62,000 nucleotides of DNA from Branchiostoma floridae. Its lineage: Eukaryota > Chordata > Leptocardii > Amphioxiformes > Branchiostomatidae. How positions within the stretch are numbered: position 1 is the first letter of the stretch; each line of letters starts with the position of its first letter. Of this stretch, positions 34,701-38,139 are shown piece by piece. The position numbers and the translations under genes are program-made. The DNA lies in NCBI RefSeq assembly GCF_000003815.2, contig NC_049987.1, positions 15,419,434 to 15,481,433 on the forward strand, written 5' to 3'. The notes beneath the pieces were generated by a model. The model saw only the letters and a list, made by a program, of their open reading frames with translations, was not told the DNA's origin and made no database searches.

Positions 34701-35404
34701 CTCGCAATTCTTTTCACGGCGCATGCGTACTCGGAAGTGTGAACGAGCGTATTCCAAAGGCATAAATAGCACAGATCTAGTATTGATCTTCGTGGTCAAA
34801 ATTGACTGTAAGAATGCCATCGTAGTTTGAGCTCTGTGAGTGATATCTATAAGGCCACGTTGATTTGATTATATGGATGACCTCCGCGCTCGCACCAATT
34901 TTCGGCCATTTCCAAAAAAAAAAAAAGTTTTCGACCACACAATAAATTGTGCAAAGCAGCTGTAAAATGAGCACAAATATTCCGTACATTGAAAAAAAAG
35001 TATCAGAAAACAGATAACTAATGCCATATATAGAATGCCAAAATGAATCTAAAGTCAAAGAATAAGATGTGAAAGGACGGAAAGAAAAAAAAATCTATTG
35101 TTGGTTGGGGGAGGTACCAGTACAGAAAATTCAGGTCCAGAGGACCATGGTATACCATACTATGTGTATTTAGTCCTATGTTCAACCTTCCTGGCCACTT
35201 TGATTTCATACTGAAGGCAACTTTTTTTTTTTTTGGCCAAACTTTTTTTTTATTCGCTCGCTCGCATCAGTTTTGGAGATCCCGGAGGATGTCATCCATA
35301 CAATCAAATCAACATGGCCTAACCTAGAAAAAAATCTCACCGGCTTGACTAAGATGTACAAGGCTCACCAGAACGGCGAGCACCTGGAGGTACCCAACCC
35401 TCAT
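5896..35404 (-). CDS. Polycystin-1-like 11-TM receptor/channel subunit (whole gene, 37 placed exons)
   Basis: The exons listed below join in frame into about 2,500 residues: signal peptide, LamG/pentraxin, F5/8C, LamG, CTLD, four FN3, Ser/Thr stalk, REJ/GAIN-like region, [gap], PLAT, TM2-TM11 with the polycystin domain, coiled-coil tail. Family knowledge: PLAT plus a C-terminal PKD-channel block defines polycystin-1 proteins. These sit in the plasma or ciliary membrane, self-cleave at a GPS, and pair with polycystin-2 subunits. The exon phases match at each visible junction, which is strong support for one gene. Missing: the first half of the fourth FN3 domain (N run at 20891) and the GPS plus TM1 (expected between 16281 and 16994, N run at 16303). 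Closest known relatives are probably PKD1L2-type proteins (CTLD plus PLAT), but no PKD repeat is visible here. The order could be an amphioxus-specific shuffle. Sure of family; less sure of each splice site. Confidence 0.88.
6648..6880 (-). CDS. Polycystin exon 36: TM11 (S6) and proximal tail
   Basis: Phase 2 entry after TTTGTAG, phase 1 exit (GCAG|GTAAAG). NPITGPIFFSTFMICIFILL, VNFLMTIICDAI is S6; the tail RELADHVWRSFNAMLGF follows. Readthrough past the donor would stop after about 50 more residues. Confidence 0.93.
6925..6965. repeat. T/GT/G low-complexity run
   Basis: T-run, then GT dinucleotides, then G-run, in the intron between exons 36 and 35. Confidence 0.85.
7360..7444 (-). CDS. Polycystin exon 35: pore helix
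   Basis: Phase 1 entry, phase 2 exit (GGCAG|GTATGT). YLVFGSHIESYSDLYQTTYA then LFEMMLG and the first two bases of Arg. This is the pore helix and filter region; the last codon is split with exon 36. Confidence 0.92.
7737..7967 (-). CDS. Polycystin exon 34: TM9 (S4-like) and TM10 (S5)
   Basis: Phase 1-1. HVLGITVFINTISLLRIVRF is the S4-like helix with only two Arg; LLSFLVVAVVAFTAFISS is S5. Good donor CCG|GTATGT. Confidence 0.93.
8203..8700. repeat. Dispersed repeat cluster in the intron between exons 34 and 33
   Basis: It contains 'AACTTGACCTT...CTACCATCCTACAAAT' and 'CTCGAGTTATTCACACAAAC' words and the complement of the 5164 core near 8668. Two decayed copies of the same family. Confidence 0.6.
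8744..9337 (-). CDS. Polycystin exon 33: TOP domain, TM7 and TM8
   Basis: Largest exon, phase 1-1. It carries the polycystin motif as YLDKYTESFTIDINFYNPNL followed by KLF (family: W[ILV]D..TR...E...YN.N.nlF; Trp is Tyr here). Then come LHIVFTLLFLVIHF (TM7) and WNAVGWFSLISTATTISVFI (TM8). Two Cys in the TOP loop may pair. The donor GTTTGT is weak. Confidence 0.93.
9619..9793 (-). CDS. Polycystin exon 32: polycystin (TOP) domain, first part
   Basis: Phase 0 entry after CGTCCAG, phase 1 exit. LYSWLEEVLLPTLHPSSWYN then FRIGPAHLTQMRQHPG, matching the family's 'W....llp.l....wynG...........iG..rlrq.R'. Confidence 0.92.
9850..9884. repeat. (GT)n microsatellite
   Basis: About 16 GT units just inside the intron upstream of exon 32. 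Confidence 0.95.
10060..10290. repeat. Degenerate TG-rich repeat
   Basis: TGTGTGT blocks mixed with TATG and CTG variants over 230 bases. Open frames here are artefacts of the repeat. Confidence 0.9.
10381..10595 (-). CDS. Polycystin exon 31: basic linker and TM6 (S1)
   Basis: Phase 1 entry after TTCTAG, phase 0 exit (ACG|GTGAGC). A Lys-rich loop (KSAKKKKELNKK) precedes TLMEFVLLLAFVALLFYAAQ, the S1 helix of the PKD-channel block. The end HERQTLSSSILNVYDT starts the extracellular TOP domain. Confidence 0.92.
11232..11340 (-). CDS. Polycystin exon 30: TM5
   Basis: Phase 0 entry after AACAG, phase 1 exit with the weak donor ACAG|GTTTGG. IFVLGVVLAAIFSLPYLA completes TM5, followed by a Pro-rich turn. 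Confidence 0.82.
11678..11883. repeat. CTGTAAATGCATTTAAGTTCGC palindromic MITE
   Basis: Begins CTGTAAATGCATTTAAGTT and ends with the imperfect complement GCATTTACAG. Inside are repeated TTCGCGGTGGTTTTAAGTTC words in both orientations. A partial second copy is at 36124. Confidence 0.88.
12028..12105 (-). repeat. tRNA-like SINE head
   Basis: On the minus strand: TAGCGGTTTAGCGTC (A-box-like) and GGTTTGAATCC (B box) about 40 bases apart, ending CCCGGGAGACAGG. No matching acceptor stem, so read as a SINE head or tRNA relic rather than a working tRNA gene. Confidence 0.6.
12149..12339 (-). CDS. Polycystin exon 29: TM4 and start of TM5
   Basis: Phase 1 entry after ACCCCAG, phase 0 exit (CAG|GTAACT). 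VAWMAVFLVSTCSAFFVILY is TM4; DAWMKAFILSFMGSISVVET begins TM5. Confidence 0.92.
12503..12632 (-). CDS. Polycystin exon 28: TM3
   Basis: Phase 0 entry after TTCACAG, phase 1 exit (CAAA|GTATGT). LYTSLMTILTVFPVNLVVVQ, LFR is TM3, equivalent to 'fP.nll.v.lFr' of the family. Confidence 0.9.
12937..13085 (-). CDS. Polycystin exon 27: TM2
   Basis: Phase 1 entry after ACACCAG, phase 0 exit (ACAG|GTAAAT). FTQAQRLSCCFTLLNTMMLA then SAMW: the conserved 'ft..qRlscc..ll...ml..amw' that opens the membrane block of polycystin-1 proteins. Confidence 0.92.
13353..13381. repeat. C-run/A-run low complexity
   Basis: About 17 C then about 13 A in the intron upstream of exon 27. Confidence 0.9.
13815..14440. repeat. 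Array of decayed dispersed-repeat units
   Basis: Roughly 110-base units recur with GCAGTACC, GCTAGGGGGCCC, AACTTGACCTTCCT, CACCTACC and GAGTTATTTGC words in fixed order. Same family as 8203 and 31385. Confidence 0.7.
14599..14777 (-). CDS. Polycystin exon 26: end of PLAT, cytoplasmic linker
   Basis: One base completes Val from exon 25. HYFTCNDWLSERKGDGEVQK ends the PLAT domain (usual 'f.C..WLa...gdg.i.r'). FYDKQLWASAIV is the region just before TM2. Exit CCTG|GTCAGT, phase 1. Confidence 0.88.
14853..15108 (+). mobile_element. Non-autonomous element with inverted ends and hammerhead-like motif (copy 1)
   Basis: The left end TGCCAAAAAGCAGTTACTCA and the right end are about 50-base inverted copies (right: TCCAGTTGCTTCAGTAACTG, then TTTTTTGGCA). 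The 150-base interior has no frame and shares GTCTTTAGCTTGACTTTGTC with copy 2 at 16611. It lies inside the intron between exons 26 and 25. Layout and ribozyme point to a Penelope-type non-autonomous element; it could also be a MITE that captured the motif. Confidence 0.72.
15013..15054 (+). ncRNA. Hammerhead-ribozyme-like fold
   Basis: Core CTGACGA (15017-15023) matches C3-U4-G5-A6-N7-G8-A9. Stem II is AGATAG (15025-15030) with CTATCT (15037-15042), six pairs with a six-base loop and one extra A before it. GAAA at 15043-15046, then C-G-T-C with the predicted cut after 15050. Stem I is GTCA (15013-15016) with TGAC (15051-15054). Stem III is only the ACGT step, as in the short-stem-III dimeric hammerheads reported from Penelope-like elements. 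Activity is not shown. Confidence 0.6.
15437..15597 (-). CDS. Polycystin exon 25: PLAT domain core
   Basis: Phase 0 entry, phase 2 exit (GGT|GTAAGA). It holds the PLAT signature LHIWHDNSGKGDTSSWFLGS followed by FVVRDVEKD. Nearly identical in spacing to polycystin-1 PLAT. Confidence 0.92.
16008..16280 (-). CDS. Polycystin exon 24: post-TM1 linker and start of PLAT domain
   Basis: Phase 0-0, 91 codons, acceptor TCACCAG and donor GAG|GTATGA. After a basic linker it reads VYQLTVSTGSMFGAGTTSRV and AFQLGGSEGKT, the start of a PLAT/LH2 domain (cytoplasmic lipid or protein binding, between TM1 and TM2). A shorter exon from 16204 (after ATCCAG) is possible. Confidence 0.85.
16303..16610. other. Assembly gap (308 N)
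   Basis: Run of N between exons 24 and 23. The exon or exons for the GPS and TM1, with phase 1 entry and phase 0 exit, are expected here or beside it. Confidence 0.99.
16611..16992 (-). mobile_element. Non-autonomous hammerhead-carrying element (copy 2, truncated by gap)
   Basis: On the minus strand it starts with TTTTGCCAAAAAGCAGTTAC directly after the exon 23 donor and carries the inverted arm and a longer interior that shares AGCTTGACTCTGTCTTACA with copy 1. A decayed hammerhead follows at 16622-16663: CTGACGA at 16659-16653, GAAACGTC at 16633-16626, stem I with one mismatch. The end is lost in the N run. Confidence 0.68.
16995..17505 (-). CDS. Polycystin exon 23: GAIN-like beta domain before the GPS
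   Basis: Phase 0 entry after TTGCAG, 170 codons, phase 1 exit (ATAG|GTAGGT). It contains VAFVTMTENKAESITEKRRL, THHAFVVPEDNVVPVVHLTW and RLYVGVENI. Several N-glycosylation sequons. The GPS should follow but is not visible. The donor's sixth base is immediately followed by a repeat that carries a hammerhead-like motif further on (see 16611-16992). Confidence 0.85.
17762..17995 (-). CDS. Polycystin exon 22: REJ/GAIN-like region
   Basis: Phase 0-0, 78 codons, AAG|GTAAGC donor. ETAESIVTSLDHVADTLLAL then TERVAVAVVRSPANEDIQVH. The pattern of 'helix, then beta strands with aVaVvrsp' is that of the GAIN domain in PKD1-type proteins. Confidence 0.8.
18147..18313 (-). CDS. Polycystin exon 21: REJ/GAIN-like region
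   Basis: Phase 1 entry after TTTTAAG, phase 0 exit (ACACG|GTAAGG). Contains LVQTASVVVDMLPEPP and a charged helix SPKQQVEMLKKEQKEMEN. An alternative acceptor (exon start 18302) exists 11 bases on. It leads directly to exon 22. Confidence 0.7.
18663..18753 (-). CDS. Polycystin exon 20: REJ/GAIN-like helices (probable GC donor)
   Basis: Phase 0 entry after TTCCTAG. Codes FAADLVSDLAEATRGSQGAS then VENMQTIAN. The best exit is AATG|GCGAGA, another GC-AG donor, which joins AN to ALVQTASVVVDML in exon 21 as one continuous helix. A GT alternative inside (GCATCG|GTTGAG) keeps frame only with a different acceptor in exon 21. Confidence 0.6.
19102..19236 (-). CDS. Polycystin exon 19: start of REJ/GAIN-like region
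   Basis: Phase 0-0, 45 codons. LQEIVEEIDISDLVRPENIL and VMSNIYDIISAGGDVN resemble the helical part that precedes the GPS in polycystin-1 and adhesion receptors. The donor is the weak GTTTGC. Confidence 0.7.
19429..19490 (-). CDS. Polycystin exon 18: stalk, phase change to 0
   Basis: Phase 1 entry after TTGCAG, phase 0 exit (CAGAAG|GTGTGT). Codes VSDHTIHQTSLARTTKSPGQ then K. It brings the stalk into phase 0, as needed by exon 19. Confidence 0.6.
19613..19669 (-). CDS. Polycystin exon 17: 57-base stalk exon
   Basis: Phase 1-1 small exon coding VTVPGKSIEPPLSSTISAT between TTCACAG and ACAG|GTGAAA. Supported by phase fit and composition only; it could be skipped without changing frame. Confidence 0.58.
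19976..20068 (-). CDS. Polycystin exon 16: Ser/Thr-rich stalk segment
   Basis: Phase 1-1, 31 codons. GTTGPVKTTIAP then DDDTATDARTTTSS. Same character as exon 15, so probably a mucin-like spacer. The acceptor CTATAG and donor CCG|GTAAGA are good. Confidence 0.68.
20386..20520 (-). CDS. Polycystin exon 15: Ser/Thr-rich stalk segment
   Basis: Phase 1-1. A low-complexity Ser/Thr/Pro segment with SSYTTTSTTDVV and TSTPTWSTSP, probably an O-glycosylated spacer between the FN3 block and the REJ/GAIN region. No domain is recognised. Confidence 0.7.
20709..20833 (-). CDS. Polycystin exon 14: second half of fibronectin III domain 4
   Basis: It encodes NKTSYNVTNLIPETAYVIKM and AAFGEHGRS, the last three strands of an FN3 domain. 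The first half should lie in the N run 20891-21276. An inner acceptor 7 bases later (exon start 20826) is the alternative. Exit ACAG|GTATAC is phase 1. Confidence 0.72.
20891..21276. other. Assembly gap (386 N)
   Basis: Run of N that should contain the exon for the first half of FN3 domain 4. Confidence 0.99.
21330..21655. repeat. TG-rich minisatellite
   Basis: TGTGTACATGAATG and TGTGTGTATCTG units repeat over about 300 bases beside the second gap; this repeat may be why the assembly broke. Confidence 0.92.
21764..22024 (-). CDS. Polycystin exon 13: fibronectin III domain 3
   Basis: Phase 1-1 exon, one FN3 module: DPPIGLGVDDWTTDTISISW, YNITYTGDG, then LTGLVPGTRYDIGVVAVSRL. The donor ACAG|GTTAGT is weak but keeps frame. 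Confidence 0.88.
22138..22257 (-). other. Possible cassette exon between FN3-2 and FN3-3
   Basis: Open frame of 40 codons bounded by TTACAG and TCAA|GTAATG, phase 1 at both ends, so it could be included without frame change. No domain recognised. It may be a repeat fragment. Confidence 0.25.
22354..22629 (-). CDS. Polycystin exon 12: fibronectin III domain 2
   Basis: Phase 1-1 exon, one FN3 module: PPPEDFQVVSITETSVRVSW, HRIWIARMD, then FNDLRPAVEYVISATSINRY. The acceptor is CTCCAG and the donor CAA|GTAAGG. Confidence 0.88.
23395..23835. repeat. Tandem repeat, about 145-base unit, three copies
   Basis: Units share AACTTGACACTGCAGGTAGC, TTTTGTGTGTnGAAGGG, TGATATTTGGTACATGGGTT and the GCCTGACACTCAAGTTTGAT words in the same order, with 10-20 percent differences. 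In the intron between exons 12 and 11. Confidence 0.85.
24467..24754 (-). CDS. Polycystin exon 11: fibronectin III domain 1
   Basis: Phase 1-1 exon coding one whole FN3-like module: GFSLRWKYPSAHLSGCHIWY, then NVTINGLKSGTKYNVTVRA. The Trp in the B strand and the Tyr of GTKYNVTV are the FN3 landmarks. A symmetric phase is typical of shuffled modules. Confidence 0.82.
24903..25094 (-). CDS. Polycystin exon 10: C-type lectin domain, second part
   Basis: Phase 1 in and out. It shows TWVWTDGTSI, a QPN triplet in GGNQPNYHEG at the long-loop sugar and calcium site, the WND triplet in RWNDANC, and the closing FICE. QPN with WND suggests that a calcium-dependent site is at least partly kept; specificity cannot be read safely. 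The donor GTTGGT is weak. Confidence 0.87.
25326..25535 (-). CDS. Polycystin exon 9: C-type lectin domain, first part
   Basis: Phase 1 in and out. Starts ETCPYGWYLSGYVCYRAFD and continues with SWHTANTRCGREGGRLATV and EEFWIGLSDLG, the WIGL core of a C-type lectin fold. Exit CTAG|GTGACA joins exon 10 with no loss of the domain pattern. Confidence 0.88.
25606..25915 (+). repeat. tRNA-derived SINE
   Basis: TGGCGTAACGGTTGG (A box) and GGGTTGAGTCC (B box), then a core with GGTGTTAAAATGGGTACCTG, ending in AAGTCAAATCAAGTCAAAT tail repeats. Plus strand, in the intron between exons 9 and 8. Confidence 0.82.
26445..26737 (-). CDS. Polycystin exon 8: second LamG domain, second part
   Basis: One base completes the codon from exon 7; exit in phase 1 (GAAG|GTACG). 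It contains TNRWHYVGGSYDYSTGEQAV, WVDS, then YAGRISCLQLFDFSLNEHQI, a typical LamG ending where the strand after 'G.I.c.q.fd..L...qi' closes the fold. The visible Cys is in RISCLQL. Confidence 0.83.
26770..27240. other. GC-richer intron block of unknown origin
   Basis: The intron between exons 8 and 7 holds a GC-rich stretch with imperfect repeats of GGCTTGCC..ACGG and ACACGCTCACGGGCTTG. I see no domain; probably a repeat. Confidence 0.4.
27316..27646 (-). CDS. Polycystin exon 7: second LamG/pentraxin-like domain, first part
   Basis: Phase 1 entry after TTACAG, phase 2 exit (GGC|GTAAGT). Motifs: VGRWPLNEQDGARDVTGNGN, FLFNGSSHIRI and FSYTILAHVYMD, then GVYLWQRNN. This is the Laminin_G_3/concanavalin-like pattern of 'W.LnE..GA.D..GngndG'. 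It continues in exon 8. Confidence 0.85.
28419..28560 (-). CDS. Polycystin exon 6: F5/8C discoidin domain, second part
   Basis: Phase 0 entry after CTCCAG, phase 1 exit (GCAC|GTGAGT). It contains FPGNTDRNTPVRNEL and ARYVKFHPLTWRDWPSMRAG, the closing strands of an F5/8C domain. The usual final Cys (x-E-x-x-G-C) is replaced by RAGVVA, so the disulfide that normally closes the domain cannot form in the usual way. Confidence 0.85.
28655..28840. repeat. Two-copy tandem repeat
   Basis: An A-run plus ACTACGGATGGAATGATATG, AAACTTGG, ATGTGCTTAGG occurs at 28658 and again at 28783. Confidence 0.85.
28960..29059. other. Assembly gap (100 N, probably unknown length)
   Basis: Exactly 100 N, a usual placeholder for a gap of unknown size, in the intron that splits the F5/8C domain. 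Confidence 0.99.
29100..29640. other. AT-rich intron sequence, nothing recognised
   Basis: Right of the 100-N gap in the discoidin intron: no frame, no repeat structure that I can support. Confidence 0.5.
29659..29945 (-). CDS. Polycystin exon 5: F5/8C discoidin domain, first part
   Basis: Phase 1 entry after GATGCAG, exit GTA|GTAAGT in phase 0. Discoidin signatures: SMSASSQYNN, GGWVPRTPDQREWLMVDL, TAIITQGRDE and SYSITYGEHSGDEVTYSDD. F5/8C domains bind carbohydrate or phospholipid at cell surfaces. PROSITE-like features are well kept. Confidence 0.88.
30430..30572 (-). repeat. tRNA-derived SINE
   Basis: Minus strand: GGGCGTGGCGTAACTGGTAG (A box) and GAGTTCGATTCC (B box), then the core GTGCCCTTGGGAAAGGCACT, TTACACGACTTTCC. 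The same core is in the copy at 55350. Confidence 0.85.
30761..30926 (-). CDS. Polycystin exon 4: end of pentraxin domain
   Basis: Phase 0 entry after ATCCAG, phase 1 exit (TGTG|GTAAGC). It contains GDMSCLNVWDRVLSPREA, the hallmark C-terminal strand and turn of pentraxin/LamG domains, then a Trp-rich linker. It ends with the Cys that opens the discoidin domain of exon 5 (C-D-A-F-R-S). Confidence 0.85.
31385..31506. repeat. Dispersed repeat leading into CA microsatellite
   Basis: GCCGCTAGGGGGCCATTATC, GAACTTGACCTTCGTTTTCC, CACCTACCAAATATCACCAG, then CGAGTTATGCTTATG: the cleanest unit of the family seen at 8203 and 13815. Here it ends directly in (CA)n. Confidence 0.75.
31507..31714. repeat. 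(CA)n microsatellite with CAGA interruptions
   Basis: About 208 bases of CACACA with an inner block of ACAGAC units. Both strands give long meaningless frames. Confidence 0.98.
31778..32020 (-). CDS. Polycystin exon 3: core of pentraxin domain (GC-AG donor)
   Basis: 81 codons, phase 0 at both ends. It contains the pentraxin-like core C-Y-T-W-L-S followed by WSFYVDGQ; the usual His of HxCx[ST]Wx[ST] is Thr here, with a His three residues before the Cys. The only donor that keeps frame is CAG|GCAAGT, a consensus GC-AG donor, joining FDVDQ to AYTGDMSCLNVWDRVLS in exon 4. That join restores the expected pentraxin strand order. Confidence 0.82.
32400..32830. other. Intron block with GC-rich palindromic patches
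   Basis: GCGGAGCCGCGCGGTGCAC near 32469 and GCCCACGCGCGGCGCTGCGG near 32690 are short self-complementary patches. Possibly an old MITE; ends are not clear. Confidence 0.3.
33055..33720. repeat. Degenerate tandem repeat, about 150-base unit, five copies
   Basis: Each copy has CAAATTTCAGATCATTTGGT-like and TTCATACAAAGGCACAGGAG-like words followed by AAAATGGCC. Copies begin near 33070, 33210, 33370, 33508 and 33660. Confidence 0.8.
33858..34045 (-). CDS. Polycystin exon 2: start of first pentraxin/LamG domain
   Basis: Phase 1 entry after TTTCAG, phase 0 exit (TTCAGG|GTACC). It encodes the first beta strands of a pentraxin/LamG-like domain, with FPEPASTSNCVRLN near the start and LTACVQLHISNTTNGVLFS in the middle. 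Two N-glycosylation sequons are visible (NVT, NTT). The domain continues in exons 3 and 4. Confidence 0.75.
34206..34518. repeat. Palindromic MITE (ATGGATGACGTCATCAGG ends)
   Basis: The left half is an inverted copy of the right half over about 150 bases, from ATGGATGACGTCATCAGGTT to its complement at 34499-34518, with a short centre. Confidence 0.9.
34852..35320. repeat. Inverted-end MITE beside polycystin exon 1
   Basis: AGGCCACGTTGATTTGATTA on the left and TAATCAAATC-like complement AATCAAATCAACATGGCCT on the right; GGATGACCTCC and GGAGGATGTCATCC also pair. The centre is unique sequence of about 380 bases. It ends about 20 bases from the exon 1 donor. Confidence 0.82.
35341..35404 (-). 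CDS. Polycystin exon 1: start codon and signal peptide
   Basis: ATG at 35404-35402 opens a 21-residue hydrophobic leader (MRVGYLQVLAVLVSLVHLSQ, then A-G) that looks like a signal peptide with cleavage near the exon end. The donor is CCG|GTGAG, phase 1, and joins exon 2 in frame. A weak acceptor-like TTAG lies about 25 bases before the ATG, so a 5'UTR exon may exist upstream. A MITE ends only about 20 bases into the intron. Confidence 0.72.
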
Positions 35405-35429
35405 GGCTGTTTATCTCCTATTCCTAATG

Positions 35430-36120
35430 TAGAAGTAAAATAAACACATTAATCACTGTGGATTTCATAATCAATATACTGTTGTTAAATGGATCATTAT
35501 AATTGTGATATCAATAAATAGAATCATGAAAAATTACGCAAAATATGAAAAACGCCAACACTTTTAAAATTGTGAACACCTGCATTAAATCGTGTTATGT
35601 ATTTATAACTATATTTGTGGAAATCAACTTATCACTAACATGACTAAAAATATATTGTATCTCAACAGCGTATTTCAATGACTGTTGATGCAACATGCTT
35701 TCAACTTGTCCATGAATGATGCTGATCTGCTGGTGTATCGCCAGAGGACGCTGTTAGACTGTTTTCCGTAGTATATTACTGTATGAACTTATGCATGATG
35801 GATGCTAAGGTAGGCGTTAGAAAACTTCTCTAATTGCAGCCACATAGATTTAGCTAGCTACGTACCTAGCAGCCAAAGTTTACATGCTCGGCTGCTGCTT
35901 AGTTGCATATTACAGCAACTTAAGTATGGGCGGTGAGCAAAATGCCTAGTCTGCAACAGACACCTTGGGCTGCTGTAAAATGCCAGATGACTTACTTGAC
36001 TTACTTATGAGCCAGATAAACTAAATAGTTTACCAGAGGAGTATAATAGCCAGCCTCGGTTGGGAGTATGTGACTCTTTGGCTATGATAAATCATTCACC
36101 ATATAATAATAGGGCTTGAA
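35430..36120. other. Upstream of the polycystin start, nothing recognised
   Basis: AT-rich sequence that should contain the polycystin promoter. No clear TATA or initiator context could be supported. Confidence 0.4.
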
Positions 36121-36123
36121 ATA

Positions 36124-36203
36124 CTGTAAATGCATTCAAGCTCGCGAAGATTTACTTTCGCGGTAACAAAAAAATGGAGTGTTCGTGGTGGTTTTAAGTT
36201 CTA
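36124..36203. repeat. Partial copy of the TTCGCGG MITE
   Basis: CTGTAAATGCATTCAAGCTC, then TTTACTTTCGCGGTAAC and GTGGTGGTTTTAAGTTC; matches the left half of 11678-11883. Confidence 0.82.
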
Positions 36204-37600
36204 AGTAATAATATATATATAATATTATAAGTAATACTAGATTTGCTCGCATTGCGACCGTAATTTTAACTATTTTTGAAATGACGGTCGCACGGCGCGC
36301 CAATGAAAAAAAATGAGCAAGAAATAAAGCTTACGCCTAAAGTAATGGCTGCTGAACGAAGCCGCGGTTAGAAAAATCAAGCAACACGCCGGCTGGCTAA
36401 GTGATAGCGCGCCCCGCTGGCGGAATGAATCGCGGAAACACCGCCGTGCCGTGCGACTGTTATTAATGTTGACGGCCTTATATCACTACGTCGCCGCCTC
36501 GCTATCAGACGATTTCCCCACGGACATGTTTCAAGAAAAATACCCGGCGAAACAGCTGTTCCCCGTCAGATTCTACTCTATAAAACATGTGGGACTAAAT
36601 GTTACCGTCTAATAAATAATTTTGTGGAAACGACATATGACTGTTTGAAACTCTAACAACAGCTAGCCGCGTTTGATTGCCGGCGTCCTTTGATGAAGTC
36701 GCGGAAATCTTATATATACATATTGGCTGTTCCGGGGAGGGATCCCACCCCCTGATCACGTGCGGCAGCGAGGCCTATTTCGCGCGAACGCAAGGGCGGT
36801 CCTGGGTAGGAGGGGCTGCGAAACAGCTGTACATCTCCCTTTAATAGAGCTGATAACTTCCTGAAACAGCGAAGGAGCGTTCTTGGCGCGTGCTTTTGTA
36901 TTTTTACTACGGTATTTTTAATTTCCTCCCCATCTTTTTGCCGCTACGCTGGGTGAAAATACAGCGTAGCGGGCTCTTTACAGCGTCGTTTTTCCAGCCC
37001 ACAGTGTAGCGGGCCGTAATGCTGAAAAGGCTTGGCGAGAACACTGAATTATTATTTATTTCTGTTTATTTCTCATACAATGTACAGCCTATGTTATATA
37101 GCACCGACGGTTCCTGACTGACTGCAGTGCTACTATTATTTTTGTTTATTTCTCTTAACAGAGCTGTCAGTTGTGACAGGTGTTCTTAGATAGAACAGGA
37201 CAGAATAATCAATCTACCTCATGCTCTATGTACAGCCTATGTTATATGCTTAACTAGTACAATAGTTCTATATGACTGTAACTGCTACTATTTTTGTTTA
37301 TTCCTCTCAAAGGCCGATATGAGCATTCATGAATAAAGGTTCAAACAAACAAACATTTTTAACAGGATCAGTGCCTATCCAAATGTTTAATTCCATGTTA
37401 AAAACATTGATTAATAGGAGTAATACTTTGTATGGCTTAAGACATTTGCTTGTGCTTTTACCTTTCATAGTGGTGCTCCTAAATTTTTGCTGGTGCTCCT
37501 AAGTTTTACAAATTAGGAGCACCATGCTCTTAGTTAAAAAGTTAGTCTGGAGCCCTGGCTCAGGGTGTGTGTTGAGTCGTGTAATCAAAAAGTTGCTACG
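36204..37600. other. Intergenic, repeat-like
   Basis: A GC-rich block (36240-37020) with repeated AGCGGGC and ACAGCGTAGCGGGC words, then two near copies of TTTTTGTTTATTTCTC plus GTACAGCCTATGTTATAT (37050-37320) ending in GGTTCAAACAAACAAAC. Small inverted GGTGCTCCTAA words at 37470-37530. No gene. Confidence 0.5.
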
Positions 37601-37627
37601 AGGAAAATTTAGCGGTAGACTAGTGAC

Positions 37628-38002
37628 CGTTAAAACCGCTGGGAAACATTCTGCATAATCACGAAAGCGCTGGGCCCTAAGGAGGACGAGGAGGTCTCGA
37701 AAACAATTTCGTCTGCTTCCAATCAGTTTCAGCGGCAGTATTACTCAACCACCTCTTTCTCTAGGGCTCGAGCGCTTGATCAGTCACGTGGTGGGTGCTG
37801 GAAGTGTGACGAGTATGGGCATCTGCAAGCTGACTGCCCCCTGGGCAAAGCCGGGCCGGTCCGACATCAGTGGTCTGCGACTTCTGCGCGGGGTAGAGGT
37901 CGTGGCCCCGGTCGAGGCAACGCTTTTTGGCGTTTAATATTGAAGAACCGGCCCCGACTTTGCCCAGGAGGTGACTGTGTTTTTTGGCATGTGATTATTA
38001 GG
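37628..38002 (+). pseudogene. Retroelement gag-like fragment with CCHC zinc knuckle
   Basis: An open frame of about 120 residues holds GGCWKCDEYGHLQADCP, a CX2CX4HX4C knuckle, followed by an RG-rich patch (ARGRGRGPGRGN). Upstream it is interrupted by a stop, and no protease or polymerase follows. It fits the end of a gag protein of an LTR or DIRS-type element; which one cannot be told. Confidence 0.6.
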
Positions 38003-38139
38003 ATTTTTGTAACAGGCTGTAAGATACTAGTACTAAGAACAGAGTTGTGCGGATGTTATCTTTGCTTTACGTTGTTTGTTACTTGCTCTGAATTCCACAC
38101 TGTCATGTTGTATAAGGAAGAAAAGAATTAGTAAATCAT

